Source of the DNA: Luidia sarsii
Lineage: Eukaryota > Echinodermata > Asteroidea > Paxillosida > Luidiidae
DNA length: 64,000 nt
NCBI GenBank assembly: GCA_949987565.1
Contig: OX465104.1
Location: 26,326,137 to 26,390,136, forward strand
Direction of reading: 5' to 3'
Of this stretch, positions 1-59,690 are shown piece by piece. The notes below the pieces were generated by a model. It saw nothing but the letters and a program-made list of their open reading frames with translations. It was not told the DNA's origin and made no database searches. Every line of letters starts with the position of its first letter. Within the stretch, counting starts at the first letter, position 1. The translations under genes were made by a program, and so were the position numbers.

Positions 1-3000
1 CAATTTATCTTATACCTACAAGGCATGTTATTTGATAGTGCCTTTTCCTACTAATATAGTGCATAGTTGTAGACTAAGACAGTGTACGTAATAAATTCGT
101 CTCTTAAATTTACAAAACCGCACGCGTCACATAGAAAACTAATGTCTGAACTGAAGTAGTTTTTTAATTTCTAGTTCGGCAGCAGGTGTGTTTTATGATT
201 ATTGATTGTGCACTACAGAAGAAAATTGTTAGTGAAAAAATATAGCGCAGCATCGGACATTATACTATAACAGTTTTGACGGGCGTTGCAAGCATTCATG
301 CGAGTTTGACTGGTGGCCATTCGCTATTGGACTGGCGCCTGTATATGAGTGGATGCACACTACGCTGCATGAACACAGACACAATATTCCAGAATATTTG
401 CTGGAAAATTCTCGTTGATACCGCCCGAAATTGCTTCCATGGAAATTCTATACCGACATTTTGCTCCCACGATTTTGTTTACCCATTTCGAGGGAATAAG
501 ATATCTTAAATATCCTTATATTCAAATGCCGACTCAGACGAAAGTTACTCGGTAAGACGATGACATTTTAATTGCTGACACCTTTATGAGTAAAATGAAT
601 TGCTTACATTTGGTTGGATAAAACGAACATTTTTTTCAACATTTTTTAGCGATATTTGAAAACCTGCATGGTTTTGTATGGATTCGTGTGTTGCTGATTT
701 AAGGGCTTTAAAGCTAAGGGAGATATTCACCGCTCTGGTGAATGGGCGGTGGAAAGTACAAATGCGGTTACCACTTACAAAGAGGCTCTTTAACTTCATT
801 GCGGTTCTGATAAATGCTTGCATTATAATGCCTAGGCTGCATTTTACAACAGTCTGGGCACGTCATGTCGATTCCCTCTCCCTAAGAAATGTTAGAAGTG
901 TCGGGCAATAATTATCAACCTTTGGGCTATCTAACCGGAGCCGTGCTTACTGCTTAGTTCATGCATTTGCTGTGTCGACTGCTACTGCTATAGCCATTTG
1001 TTCACCGGTAATAGTGCTGGATTTCGCCGCACCTCAGTCGTATCTTTTTTTCCATTGCAAACCTTTTCCGCAATAACATTTCCTAACGAGAAGGGCGCCG
1101 GTGCAACTTGTAAGCACTAATCGCCGCGATATTTGCTTTATTTCCAGCCTCCATTACAGAGTCCCAGGCCTGCAGATTCGATAAACCGATTGCTCGTGCC
1201 CAGAGAAAATCTCACTAAAAATTCTGTTTTGTTACAATCAGTAATGTCAACACGGCAGCCCACGCAAATTGTATTCATATTAACGGTTATAGAAATAAAA
1301 ATGTGAACGGTCCGTACCGTCATTACCACATGAACTTCTGAAGATCGCATTTGAAATCCTTCTGTGATACCACGGTAGCCAAAGATTTCCATTAATTTAT
1401 GAACTGTAAGTATTTATTAATTAATAAGCTTAGTTGCTTGTTTCAGTCAGATACAAAAGAAGCAGTCTGCGTATGCGAATAAGACTTTCCAAGCACAACT
1501 GATAAAGGTTGATTTTTCTGTTTCAGTGTTTCGGTTCTTGAGAAAAGCCGAACTTCGATTTGTTTATGTTTACTGCCAGATTGTACATTTCTGTATATTG
1601 TACAATGCACGATGCAACATACTCTGTTGCCATTTTAACAAGAGGCAAGGCACGAATACCTTTGTCTGAGTATCTTTCTGGCCAGCCACTTACTTAGCAT
1701 TATTTATATTTCATTATTAAGAAACATTTACAAAATACTGACGATGTTTATACTATGATAAATCAAAGCCGTACACAAAGTGAACCAGATCTGTAGTCTC
1801 ATGGGTGCAAGTGACCGAGTTTTGTTGTCTGAGTGCCGCAAGTTGGAGATTTATCTGGCGATATTTTGGCTGCTGCTAGAGTGTGGACACACAGTGATGA
1901 AATGGCGAAGTAGAGTAGCGAGTGGCGAGCACCTTGCTGCATTGAAGCAGGCCTTGTAACCACCGCCTCGCTCTCTCCACGTCGTCTCCATGTTGTCGGC
2001 GTCTTGTACTTGGAAGGGCGGTGGAGCTCTTATGACCCGTCAACATTCGGCAATCACTCAATTTGCACCAGGCTTGTAGTTCGCAGCGCAGCGATTGTCA
2101 GTGCGCGCCGTGTGACACACAGTCTAATGTACCCAGTCTCTATAGCCTACTTGTGCTTAATATTTCACCAGAAAATCGCCCACCATTTCAGCTCTTTCTC
2201 CCCGACTGTCTTTGTTGTGCCCGGGATAAAGTCCCTACATGTATTACAAACAAGCAAATGGATGTTTAGTTGCCTTTAATCCTTCATCCCTGTCCCCATA
2301 TTCCAAAAAAGATTTGGGGAGATTTGTGTCGGACTGTCGGTTAAATTTAAAGAATTCTCTTGTGACTTTGTGTTTGGAGTACAAGTTGAAGAGAGTACAA
2401 GATAGCAGCAGCGCTTCCTGGTGGCAATCATTGACTGCTTAACTTTATTAGTCCTTTCGCTGGTTGACTATTTTACGGTTGCCAATGCGTTTGTGTCAAT
2501 ATACATCTAGCTCAACTTAAGGAGATAACAAACTTTAATGTCTTCGGTTCGAATCCACATCCCGACGTCTATTAACTTATTAAAGCTTATACAAGCCATA
2601 GACAGTTAATATTTATTGAGGGATTTTAATTCAGAAGACAATTCTAGCCTTTTTGCAAGTTGTGAATGCTCTTTCTAATTCTAGGCCTAACTAGATTAGG
2701 CAAATGGTTGCTAATGCTAATTCAGTTGGCAAAAGTAACAAGGAATTTTAACCTTTTGCATACTTCATTTTGCTACTGGATTTACACCAGAAATAAAATG
2801 GAAAACCTTCAAAATAACGGCCACAGTGTTAATTGGATGAATATAAATGACACCAAATCAGAGCATAAAATATCAGATGCAAGAAGACGGTTGCGTACAA
2901 GGACAGTAGGCCCAACTCCCAAGCGTAAAATACACTTACGTATAGAGCAGCGTTGTCTGCTAAATATCGCCACTCCGTTTCTCGGTAACCAACCATAAAT

Positions 3001-6000
3001 TTGGTTTGCACGTAACGCGGATAGTTTTGTAATGTGAAGACACCCAGTTTTTGTTCAGTTTTGCCCCAAGGCTTGGACTTGTAACTGCAGTTGGAATAGA
3101 ACTCGTATATCTACAGGACAATAAATGTGTGTACGTGAACCTTCGTGACGTAAGCCAGACTTTCTAAGTTGTTGCAATGCGCATGCGCTCTTAGTCACTG
3201 TCGCCTAATGCAATTATTTGGAGTTCAGCTGTGCTGGCGTGCACGTGACCACTACGTAGCGTTGACGAAGCAGCACCATTAAATATTGACTTTCATTGCA
3301 CGAATTACATTTATTCAGCTAAGTTCTTGTATTTTCTCCCTTTTCACCGACTGAAACACTCGTCAATTTTGCAGACCATGCATCGTGGTTTTCATGTGTA
3401 CCTTTTACTTTCTCAGTATGTGCTGCGCACTTGCAATTGTTGGTGTCTCTAGGGTAAGGTCATATTCCTGTTGCTAGTTTTTTTTTAGTACGCCTGATTA
3501 GAAAAAGACGTTCATCTCCAGCCGTAAAATGATCTGAAAATGGGTCCTACTCATTAGAAATGAAAAAAAGGGAAAAGAGCGCTGAAAGAAACGTCTTCAA
3601 GTATTTCAATTTAAATGGCGCTGAAGTTGTCTGCAGTTTTACCGAGTGCTCTGTGAGATTTCAATTCCAAAGTTGAAGCATTGTTTTCCCCAGTGGCCTT
3701 TGATTCCCGATGTTCTACCAGTTGGTTGCGTGAATAATATTGAGCAATCAATTTTCATGTAGCGGTCCAAAAGAGAGTAACCAAAAACGGCACACGAGTC
3801 AGAAAAGTATGAGAAATGAGGTCAGGATCAATAAACAAACATGCTGCGCATTAATTACCTTGGTTGTCGTCGACTAATCTCGTTGTATCGTCTGAGCATC
3901 AGGTCAATTCAAACTGGAAACACAAGGTTTGATTAGATGACTGAAGTGAGATTCCAAGTTTGGAACCAAGGTCTAGCGATCATCGCACCAGTAGCGTATA
4001 GCAGTCCTCCGCCATCCAAATGTTGCCATCTCTGAGAGTGTCAAGTCTCTTCTGCTGAATTGCCAACTTTCTTTGCGCGGGCTATGGTGCCAGTCATATA
4101 GTTTTATTGGCCGAGCACATTGTTTTGACAGAATAATTTATTGAAGCAGAACTCAAATTAAGCATACTGACTTTGGTAAGCGTTGTCAAAGAACATGTTT
4201 CCTCGCGTACACACATCATGATTATCTGTGCAAGTCGAGCCCAACGTCAAGAAACTAGGTTCTAATTGGGTGTGTATAGACTACAGCGCGAAATAAATTA
4301 TCATTACGGCAATGTGTCACATACACTTGGACTGATTGTGAACGGGTTACTATCATGCGTGCTGTATAATCTCTTAATTTTCTCGAGAACGAAATACCGT
4401 TTTACATAAACCCAAGCTGATGGCTCAAACCTTATGTGTATAGGATACTATGAAGACGTCTGAAAGGAAAATGAAATGCAGAAGAGGTGGAACTCCTGAT
4501 GTTTCTTCCCATGTGTCCGTCCATGTGATCGTAAATATCACCAAGTCTTCGCGTTTTGTACTTCTTCCCAAAATGTGGCAAGGGAGCAGGCGGTCACCCG
4601 CCTCGTCCTGCACCCTTGCCCTTGTTGTTCCCTGGACCGGTTCCCATCAGCTCCCCTGTGATTTGATAGGCCACTGACGCATGTAGCTGCACCCATTATC
4701 AGATAGCCGACGGAACACAGGCCGTCTATCTTACCTATTGCATATCTTCACACATTTATCGAGTCCATAATTGCACGCGAAACAATTGGTAGTTAGAAGT
4801 CAATTTCCGACAATTCATCAACATTTTTGGCATAATTTGGACCCCTTCCCCTTTAAATTACTCTCTTGGTTCGTAGTTTTCAGTTCGCAGTTCTCGAAAA
4901 AAAAATCTTGGAAAGAATCACCTGTGTCTCAAGAATAAGACGCTTAAATTATAGCGTCACAAAGATCTTTGTCACAAAGATTTGTGTATTTTTTTGAGCG
5001 ACTGGATTGTCGTTTTTCTAAAAAAGATATTTTTTTTCTTCATCCGAGCCTTCTGAAGTTGAAATGAGACGACATTCTGTAAAGATTTGTCGAAAATCAA
5101 GTCATGAAAATGAACACTAGTAGTTTTTTACTCATGTTGTGAAGTGTGAACTACTTTGGATGTACATTGAATCATTCTAGTGTTCTTCTAAACCAAAGGT
5201 TAATCAGTTTGTTGATCATCAACATGTCCGTTTTCTGTTTTACTTTATAGGAATCTGTATATTGATACTGCGTTGCCACGGCGTGTAGTATGGGTGTGTT
5301 TCTTTCGCGAAACTGTAAATGCTTCCGAAGGTTTTGGAATGGGTAGCTTTCGAGTTTCATCGACACCAAATGTTAACTACTTAGTATAGTCTTCGTTGTT
5401 AAGAACCCCCATTGGCTGGCTGACTGACTCGCTCTTGAACGGATATATAAGTAGGCCACTGTGGCGTTCTTGCACGGTCATCAATGGAATTAATCCCCAG
5501 GGAATTGTCTTGCCATAGAACAGGGAAACGTTTTCATACGTGCTCACTCGTGACAAGCTGCTAAGCACCAAATGCCATCCTATTTGAAAAAAAAACGGGT
5601 CTGCATTATTCCGTTATGATGTGGCTGTGGCGGCCATTCTGATTTTCGTGAGCGGTTCTCTATGTATTGAAGCAAATGTATAGGTGGCCATGGCTACGTC
5701 GTTAGAAATAATTGATGTAGTTTTATCAACCAGACCTTGGTGCGGCTATACGCTTGGGTATGTAAGGCGTATAGGTCTGTAGAAACCTTATAGGTCACGT
5801 CTACAAAATTATCGTATGTAGTTCCCGTTTAATCACCTATAGATATTTGCTTGAAGTTATCAACCTAGATACGTGGGACACCGCCCATTCTAATTGAACT
5901 CTTATTTTCCAAAAGCCACTCTGCTTTGGGGCTGTTGCTTTAAAAGCACGGGCATTGTGGGGTTGCACTCACTCGACTCAATCTATACCGCGCGGTATTG

Positions 6001-9000
6001 GCTAGACATTCTGATGCTTCAAAGTCTCGTTTCATCTTGTTGCTAGAGTGGGGTTTTCTGTGATTTAACCAAATTTAACGTGAGTTTTAAAAGGTGATCT
6101 CTCACCAAAAGAGACTCCGTCTCAAAAATCTGTTTTACAAAGTGTCACTGACTCACCGCAACCCTTCCACTTGCGGGATTGGTCTGTTAGATCATTCATA
6201 GAGCTATGGTTAGATATAGCATGTCCAAAACTACTAAGTAGTAAGTTCACGGGAAGATTTCAGGCTTAATCTCTCCAATTCGTTTTCAATGCACGCGAGT
6301 TCTTTATACAGTACGGGGTACCGTAAATTGAAAGACCCGGCGTTTTCAGTAAGGAAATCATTAGAAACGAGCTTGCTAGCCTTTCAGTTCCCACCGTGAG
6401 ATCATGCTCGACCTCTTTCTTGTACCATGGCTTGTACATACGGGTTTCTAGGCGTTGCCCAATTTCAGCTCATCCACTAGAAAGGTCCTGAGAAGGAAAG
6501 ACCGTGCGTAAGAACCTACCTTACGCAACGTGCACCGCAGGGCATTGAGACGTGTTGGCGTAACGGCTGTAGAGTGTTGAAGGGAGACGCCAGTTGACCG
6601 AAATTTGTGGTAAGATCGGAAACTGAATTCTTGACTATTCCAATTAAAAGCATTAAATTAGTGAATACTGACCATCACCTCGTGTAGAAATGTAGACATA
6701 TAAAACTACTCACCATGGACAGGTGTCAGATGTTGATATTTTCTCACAAATTCAACTAATTTCTCTAATTGGTAATGTGTAAAGCTGAAGGGTCTACAAA
6801 TCGGTTGACGAGATCCTCCCGTGTGATGTCACTCATTGCGTTCCTGTTCGTAATACCCTACATTGTCTGTCCTGTACAAGTGAATTCTGGGCTATTTTTC
6901 TAACCAAATTGGTGGGCCAATTACAAGCCCGTTAGGGCTTTGCAGCATGTTTGAGAATGGATGAACCCATGTCGAGCATAAACGTGCTGATTGAAACGAT
7001 GTTGTTGTACCTGTGCCTAGCGTTGATAGTCCGACCAGAGGACTCCGGGTTCATCGCCCTCGGAACGATGACCCAAACCAGCTAAATAATAACACAGGCT
7101 ACCCTTTCAGGACGGATTCGGATGCGATTTCTTCTAATTGTGTTTAGATTGAAGTCGGCAGCCGAGAGAGTAGTTTAAGAGAAGATTGATATATCGCTAC
7201 TCATCCCTGCTTCAATTTTAACTGCCCAGATCTTGAGCATTTTATGAGTAGAAGACGTGGAATATTAAACGTAATGGGTTGTTCAGAATTTCTGCATTTG
7301 CGGACTGTAGTGGACTCTGACTCATTCAGTTTGTCTTTTATTTCTCCGAGTCTTTGGTTCTTAAAAGATTTGACATCTTGAACAGTGCATCCTATGCGTC
7401 AAAGTGACTAGAATTGCTAATTGATCAGTTTCGCTTTGTGTCTGTTTGTAGCCTAATTAGATTGAGGGTTATTGTAGGAGTTGACTGGACTCGTTTGAGT
7501 TGGGTTGGGATTATTCGTGGTGCACTGATACTATGGGTTTCCAGGGAACACGGGTTTTTATTTCTTACTTTGATCGGGGCTTCTGTGTGCACACTGCGGA
7601 CGATTGTGTACACAGCGCACTTTGTGATTGCTCACTGTATGGGGGCTGAGCTTGAGTCCACTTGGGTGAAATCCCCACAGGTACTGGTTCTTGATATGCC
7701 ATTCAGCGCCAGACAGGTGCCTGGCTTTCGGTCGCTGCCCCGGCCCGTCGATTGTGTGACGACCGGCGGTCGGTCGGTGGGTCGGTGGGTCAGTACAAAT
7801 CGGTGCACGCAGTCGGACCACCGCCCTACACCGACTATCCTCACCGTGTAACTGTGGTTTCGTGCGCCGTGCTACCTCGGCCAAACAGTCGGCCCAGCTC
7901 CGCTGTACAAACTCTCCCGTGTGCGTGGCGTTATCGTGTCGTTAGAGTATCCAACTGGAAGGTGTGTAGTATACACACATGCGTGCAGGTGATGTCGTAG
8001 CGTGGGTTTCAAGGTTGTTATCAATCACTGGCGAGCAGGGAAAAAACACAGGAATGTACGACTCGGTGACTGCACAGCGTGACAAGATTTGAGAGTTGCG
8101 TTGGTATTCCAAAGACAGGTGTGATATGTGAATATATGGAGGATACGGTGCCTCTACGTCGTGACATTATTCAACATGATTCCTGCACACATAATTTATG
8201 TTGATAATGAAATGAACGGCGCTTTTAAGTCATGCCAAATTCAGAGTGTGATTTGGGAATTCTCTTTATTGGGTGCAGCACAATGGTGGGGGTTATACGG
8301 TGGGGTTTGTGGAGAATGCTTTGACTGTCACACGGTTGAAGCCCAATGGATCAGCACCATAAACCAGCTTAGTAATAGTACCAGTGTCCGTGTACTTTCA
8401 GATAGTCGTCTGGACTGCGTGTATCTCAGCGGCAATGATGGAGTTGTACTGTTTGGAATAGCATTTGGCTCACGCACATTTTCCCGTACCCGTGGTTGAT
8501 CGTTGCACGAATATTTTATAAATGCCTTTCCTTACCGGTATCCTATTTTGGAATGCTCATCTAAAGTAGATGGTGTCTCGAATAAGGTACAAGGCTTTAC
8601 GTGGTGATAAACCGGTAAACATCTTGAAAATGGAATATAGGCCTACTCTTTTAGGAAGAGTTACCACTCGTGTTTAGAAATACATCTTGCTCAATAAAGA
8701 TATTCCACATAATGTTACCGCAACCCTTTCATATTTATTTCAGTGGGTTGATATGTAATTCCACTAATTAAATATGCAGGAGATACTAGTGTTCCATAAT
8801 TAGGTGTAACCCAAACCACTTTGATACTTGGGCTTAGCTTTGAAAATTCTCGGCGTTTGTGATATTTCTTAAGATAGCTCCAGTCCATCCTATGGAGGTT
8901 GACTTTTTAATCTCGAATTACAATTCTCCTTGCATGACCCTTTGAATGACCCCAATCCAAAAGGTTGCTAGTATGAGGACCGAGTCTAGGTACCGGTAGC

Positions 9001-9410
9001 TTACTGTGAAAAACTCCAGTCGTATTAAACATCAAATCTCTTTTGAACTTCTTTTGACTACAGGCGTGAGACATCTCCTGAAAAGTTGAACGAGTCCGTT
9101 CCTGAGAGAGCAGAGTCCTGTGTGAAAAGACTGGGAAGTTTCGCGTCAAGATCAGTTTGGGACAAAGAGTTGCATTCATCCGTCATGGATTGAACTGCAG
9201 AGCCGTAAAGAATCCCATACACAAAAGCCTAACAGCTTACACGGTCACCCATCACACCTCGCTGATCAACGACGCTGCTTTTGCAGTTATAGACGCGCCA
9301 GAAATCAAGCGGCATTGCCAGTTTTTGGTTGGAGATCCATCAGCAACTTCAGACGGATATTGGCCCAAAAATAACAACTCGTCTTCAGGAGCAGGGCTGA
9401 CTCCCCCGCC
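1..9410. other. Upstream intergenic DNA, no gene recognised
   Basis: Read on both strands I find only short frames with no family motifs and no convincing splice-linked exons. No copy of the SINE or hairpin families was seen here. A GC-richer patch at about 7640-7960 has open frames on both strands and GGTCGGTCGGTGGG-type direct repeats; it might be a promoter or leader exon, but nothing proves it. Confidence 0.6.
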
Positions 9411-9443
9411 ATGGATGGAGTCAACGGCATGCTACCATTGTAG
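9411..9443 (+). promoter_or_regulatory. Upstream ORF in the 5' leader of the BAHCC1/TNRC18 gene
   Basis: An ATG at 9411 in a strong Kozak setting (CCGCCATGG) opens a ten-codon frame that ends at TAG 9441-9443, in the same frame as the main start 48 bases further on. The main ATG at 9492 has a weak context (C at -3). If this region is transcribed, the uORF would reduce or condition translation of the main protein. Leader transcription is inferred, not shown. Confidence 0.4.
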
Positions 9444-9491
9444 CCTGGTTCGTGGACTCGTGGTACCGTGCCTCCCTCGGGTAGGGTCCTA

Positions 9492-55831
<46,340 letters not shown>

Positions 55832-56780
55832 AGACTCCTTATGTCTTGAGACTCATTCAGTACTTCAGTGGAAATGGCTAACAAAGACGGGTCTGAATCA
55901 CCTTAGTTTCCATGGCAATCTGCAGCTGGTATCATATGACTGGTGTGTTACAGACTAATGACTTGATTAATGAGATAACACAGGTGCATACAATTGGAGG
56001 GAGGTTGAATGAGATGCTTAAATGTGTCTTCTGTTATCAACTAGAAGGCAGAGGTATGAGTATGGCAAGACCTGAAGGGTATGGCATCAAGAAGATTGCA
56101 AAGTTAGTGAACCATGCATAGTTACCAGTGACCTCTGACCCTGCCTGTAACCATGGCAATAGCTGAGGGCACAGTGCAGAAAAATCACTTCTATTTATTC
56201 ATTTAGTCATTGAAAATGGTCAAAGTAAGGGCGCCCTATCACCAAACAATGGATGGAGGTACCTAGGCTGCAAAGAAATATTTGCATCAAAAGATTCAAA
56301 CTAATTTCAACTAATGTGTTGAAAATGGCCAAAACAAAATACAGATCCAAGTCGGAGTTTATTTCGTGCTATCTGGCAGTGTGTTTACTCTGCGTCATAG
56401 CTGAGAGCTTATCGTTATTAATAACTAATTGTGCCCCAATATCTTCTCAGGAAATGGTAATTTAGAAGCATTCATGTTTTCGTATTGTTTAGGAATTGAG
56501 CAGACAATACTTTTGTACTGGGTAGTATACTCTGATAATTAAATGTTATTTTAAATTTGGGTTTGTGAGTTCATTAATGATCAAAGTTTCTGTGTGATGT
56601 TTGGCAGTGAGTTAACTGCTGTTTTCAAAGACAAAATGAACCTTATTTTCAAGATCCAGCGATTCAGAAGATGTTCTTGACATTCATTTGAATCAAACAT
56701 TATTTCTAAGATTTTTTTTTTTCAAAATACACCTTAAGATCGATGAAGAAAAAAACTCTCAAAAAATTCCTAAAAAATGT

Positions 56781-56786
56781 AATAAA
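56781..56786 (+). terminator. Possible proximal poly(A) signal
   Basis: AATAAA about 950 bases after the stop codon. It is a single hexamer in AT-rich DNA, so chance occurrence is likely. Confidence 0.25.
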
Positions 56787-56971
56787 TCATTGTTTTAATA
56801 TACTGATTTGCTGGCACTACAATATCAAATCATGAGCAAAATTATGTCATATAAATCCTCAAACAATTTACTTTTACTTTCAACATTTATTTGAATTAGC
56901 ATCGTGCAAAAGTAGTTTCGTATTTTTTTTTATACACAAAATATTATCTGTCAAACTATTATATTAATTAT

Positions 56972-57120
56972 ACACCCCAGTAACGACTACTGGACTATTT
57001 GGGGAAAGACGCCATCTAAGGGCTTGATAGCTGAGATGGTAAGAGTGCTGGTGCACTAGACCAGGGCTCTCTGGTCAAGTCCTGGTCCAGTCCAAGATTT
57101 CGTTGCCATTTTACAAAACT
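56972..57120 (+). mobile_element. SINE copy in the probable 3' UTR
   Basis: CCCCAGTAACGACTACTGGA, tRNA-like segment 57018-57093 (TAGCTGAGATGGTAAGAGTG, GGTCAAGTCC), tail CCAAGATTTCGTTGCCATTT. Confidence 0.82.
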
Positions 57121-57705
57121 ATTATATCGTGTACAGAAGATTGGTCCCATCCTTTTATATTTTATTCCATTTTTGTTGTTGTACAGCGTTAGAAAAAGGG
57201 AATGTAATTACTCGTGTTCAACCAAGGTGTAGACTAGTTTCACCATCTATTGAGATTTGAAATTATAGAGGTGTGAAAAATATCAACATTGTAATTAGCT
57301 ATTAGCAATGTGAAATGAGTATAAATGGTTTTGTTTTTTATTGTATTTCTATTATTTTTGAACTATTTGTTTCACCACAGGTGAAATAAGGGGAGTGTCT
57401 TACCCCTTAATCTAAAATTATAAAAATGCACAAATTAGAGCGATTTTTTGACAAACGTTTTAAGTTCACACATCGCATTAAACTTTTTATCATTGAAGTT
57501 GACAATTTTATATTATGTCAAGAAAAAAACTTTTTACAGATTTTGAAATACAATATTTGACTTAAAAACAAAAAGATTACTGTTAATGAAAAAAAAATAC
57601 CCATTTGTTTCCTGAGTGGAAAGGAATACCACTTGTTTTGTTTTGTTTTTTTAATTGATGATAATTGTCCAACCATGTCTCACAGGAAGTCTTTCTATGT
57701 GGTAC

Positions 57706-57711
57706 AATAAA
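57706..57711 (+). terminator. Candidate distal poly(A) signal of BAHCC1/TNRC18 gene
   Basis: AATAAA followed within 25 bases by a T/G-rich stretch (TTTGTTGAAATATTTGTG), the usual layout of a metazoan cleavage site. Confidence 0.4.
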
Positions 57712-57730
57712 TTTGTTGAAATATTTGTGA

Positions 57731-59690
57731 TTTCTAATATTGGCCAGTGACAAATAATCAGTAATCGTTAGTGGCCAATAATCGATGCTTAACAGTCTTG
57801 TAATTAAGAAAACATGTACAAATAGAAGAATATTTTCTGTGTTAACCGATATGGGGATATTGATCTCACGTGTATATTTATTCGTACATATGAAAGTTGC
57901 CTATTGTGTTGCAATTGGTTGTATAAAGTGTGATATACATAATTATATGTGCTAAACAATATGATACATTCTTGTGTGTAAATTATCTTCAAAAGAGAAC
58001 GACCCAGGCAATGTGTTATAAGCTGTGAGCGGTTTCTGGTTTTGTAAATTTACAAATCAAGGAAGAGGTTTTGTATTCAGCGCCAAGAAGTATTTTATTT
58101 GAGATGTTTATTAACAAAAAGCTGAATGGGAGGAGATTGACAGGAAGATCTTGTTTGGGGGAAAGGTAAATGGTGATTAGAACATGCTGGTTGCTATCTG
58201 TCGAAGTTGCTGTAAATTTGATTAATTCCTATTTCCCCATGTCCTAATGTTTGATCCGTTGTTTCTGAGCTTCAGTGTAAGAACTTCAGTTTTCGTAACA
58301 AACTTAAGATCTTACATTTCAAACACTATAAAATAACCAGTAGTCGGATTTCTATGTTTCCCATAGGGATGCTTGAGTATTGTTTGGGTTTTTGTGTCGT
58401 GGCAGTTTTTAGTGTAAAACAAAAAAACAAGGATCATAGCCATTGTTATGGGTTACTTTTGATGTATTCTGAGTTATTTTTTTCTGTTCAACAAACAGAG
58501 GACGGTAGGCATTGTCACGGTGTTTTGACGAAAGGCTAAAGTTTTGTCCCAGCTAAGGAACTGAAACTGCGTCATTTACCGTGGCAATATCAGAACAAGA
58601 ATACATTCAAAGTCTAAAGTAAAAAGTGGATGTCAGCGATCAATCCGGCCGATTTAAAAAAAAAACCGCCAAATTTCAAATACACAGTTAAAGCACGTGG
58701 ACATTAATTCACTTTCCGGCCGATTTTAACGATATTTTCATGCTCTGTTTTGTGTTTCCAAAATGTTGGCGTTCAGTGGATTCTCTAGATAATTCAGTTG
58801 AAGAGAAAGTTGTATTTGTAGAGTTACTATTACCATCAGTACCGGCAGCTGATAGCAGATATTGTGACGTGCTCTCCGTAAACAAAAATGACGAAGTAGG
58901 AGAGACAAGATGGCCCTGTAGAGCCGCCATCTTGCCGCCAAATATGAGCAGAACAGAATCTGTTTTTATTTTGAATAAATTAAGAAAACTAAACCTGGAA
59001 CTTTTACTCGTTTTCTTCTATTGTTTAAATGTGTTATGATTGGTGCACCCATAATTGCAGTTACTAAAATTATACCTTGCTTTTCTTATCTTGGATATTG
59101 ACATTAGTAGATTGATTTCGATTGTTGGAGATTCATTTGGAAATATGAATTCGATTGGTAGATTTAAATTGGTCATTTTGTTCCAAGACATCACAATTTA
59201 TGGACAACTGTAGCTTCATATTGTCTCTGTTCATGGCAGTGCAAAATGTCAGGTGAAGTTAGCATTTTCTTCTAGAAAAACAGTTGTTTTAGTGGTTTGT
59301 CCTGATGTATTATGTGATTAGCACCCCATACTCAGTGCTTTTTATTTACTTTATATTTATTGTCATGGAGACAACTTTGTCATGCGCACTCATCGTAACT
59401 GGGGTGAACTTTTCATGGAGTGTCTATGGAGTGGCAATGTTCAATTTTTAAAATGTATTTACATGAATGTGTCCAAATTCCTTCAAATACAGTTGCATGA
59501 AATTATCGTAGACATTTATATTCAAGCAAAGAGTCAAATCAATTACTAATTTAGCTGTAAAATGATATTTCATTCACGCCCAAAGTAATCTTTTACTCCA
59601 GGGTGTGTAAATTGCAACTGCCAAACTGGCCAATCAGGTGCCAGAATGCTATTCTGTGACATCACGCCGACTGACAGGGTTTTAGCCACG
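57731..59690. other. Intergenic DNA between the two genes
   Basis: AT-rich and mostly unique. Apart from the YY1/TISU-like pair near 58906-58933 and a CpG-containing patch around it (CCGGCCGATTT occurs twice, 58646 and 58716), I see no gene. Confidence 0.5.
58906..58933 (-). promoter_or_regulatory. Paired YY1-type motifs; minus strand matches the TISU start element
   Basis: CAAGATGGC (plus, 58906) and GCCGCCATCTT (58923-58933) form an inverted pair of YY1 motifs. Read on the minus strand, the second is AAGATGGCGGC, the TISU initiator consensus, with an ATG that opens a 73-codon frame (58930 down to 58709, MAALQG...). Such elements mark short-leader housekeeping promoters. The frame's product is not recognised, so a divergent minus-strand gene is only a possibility. 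Confidence 0.35.

Larger units (their letters stand above)
55832..57730 (+). other. Probable 3' UTR of the BAHCC1/TNRC18 gene
   Basis: AT-rich DNA after the stop codon without long frames. It contains a SINE copy (56972-57120) and two AATAAA signals (56781 and 57706). The extent is inferred from the more convincing second signal; transcript data would fix it. Confidence 0.45.

Noticed and set aside
9411..9491. True protein start at ATG 9411 (MDG...)
   Set aside because: An in-frame TAG at 9441 blocks it as the sequence stands. It is kept as a uORF with a note on possible base error.
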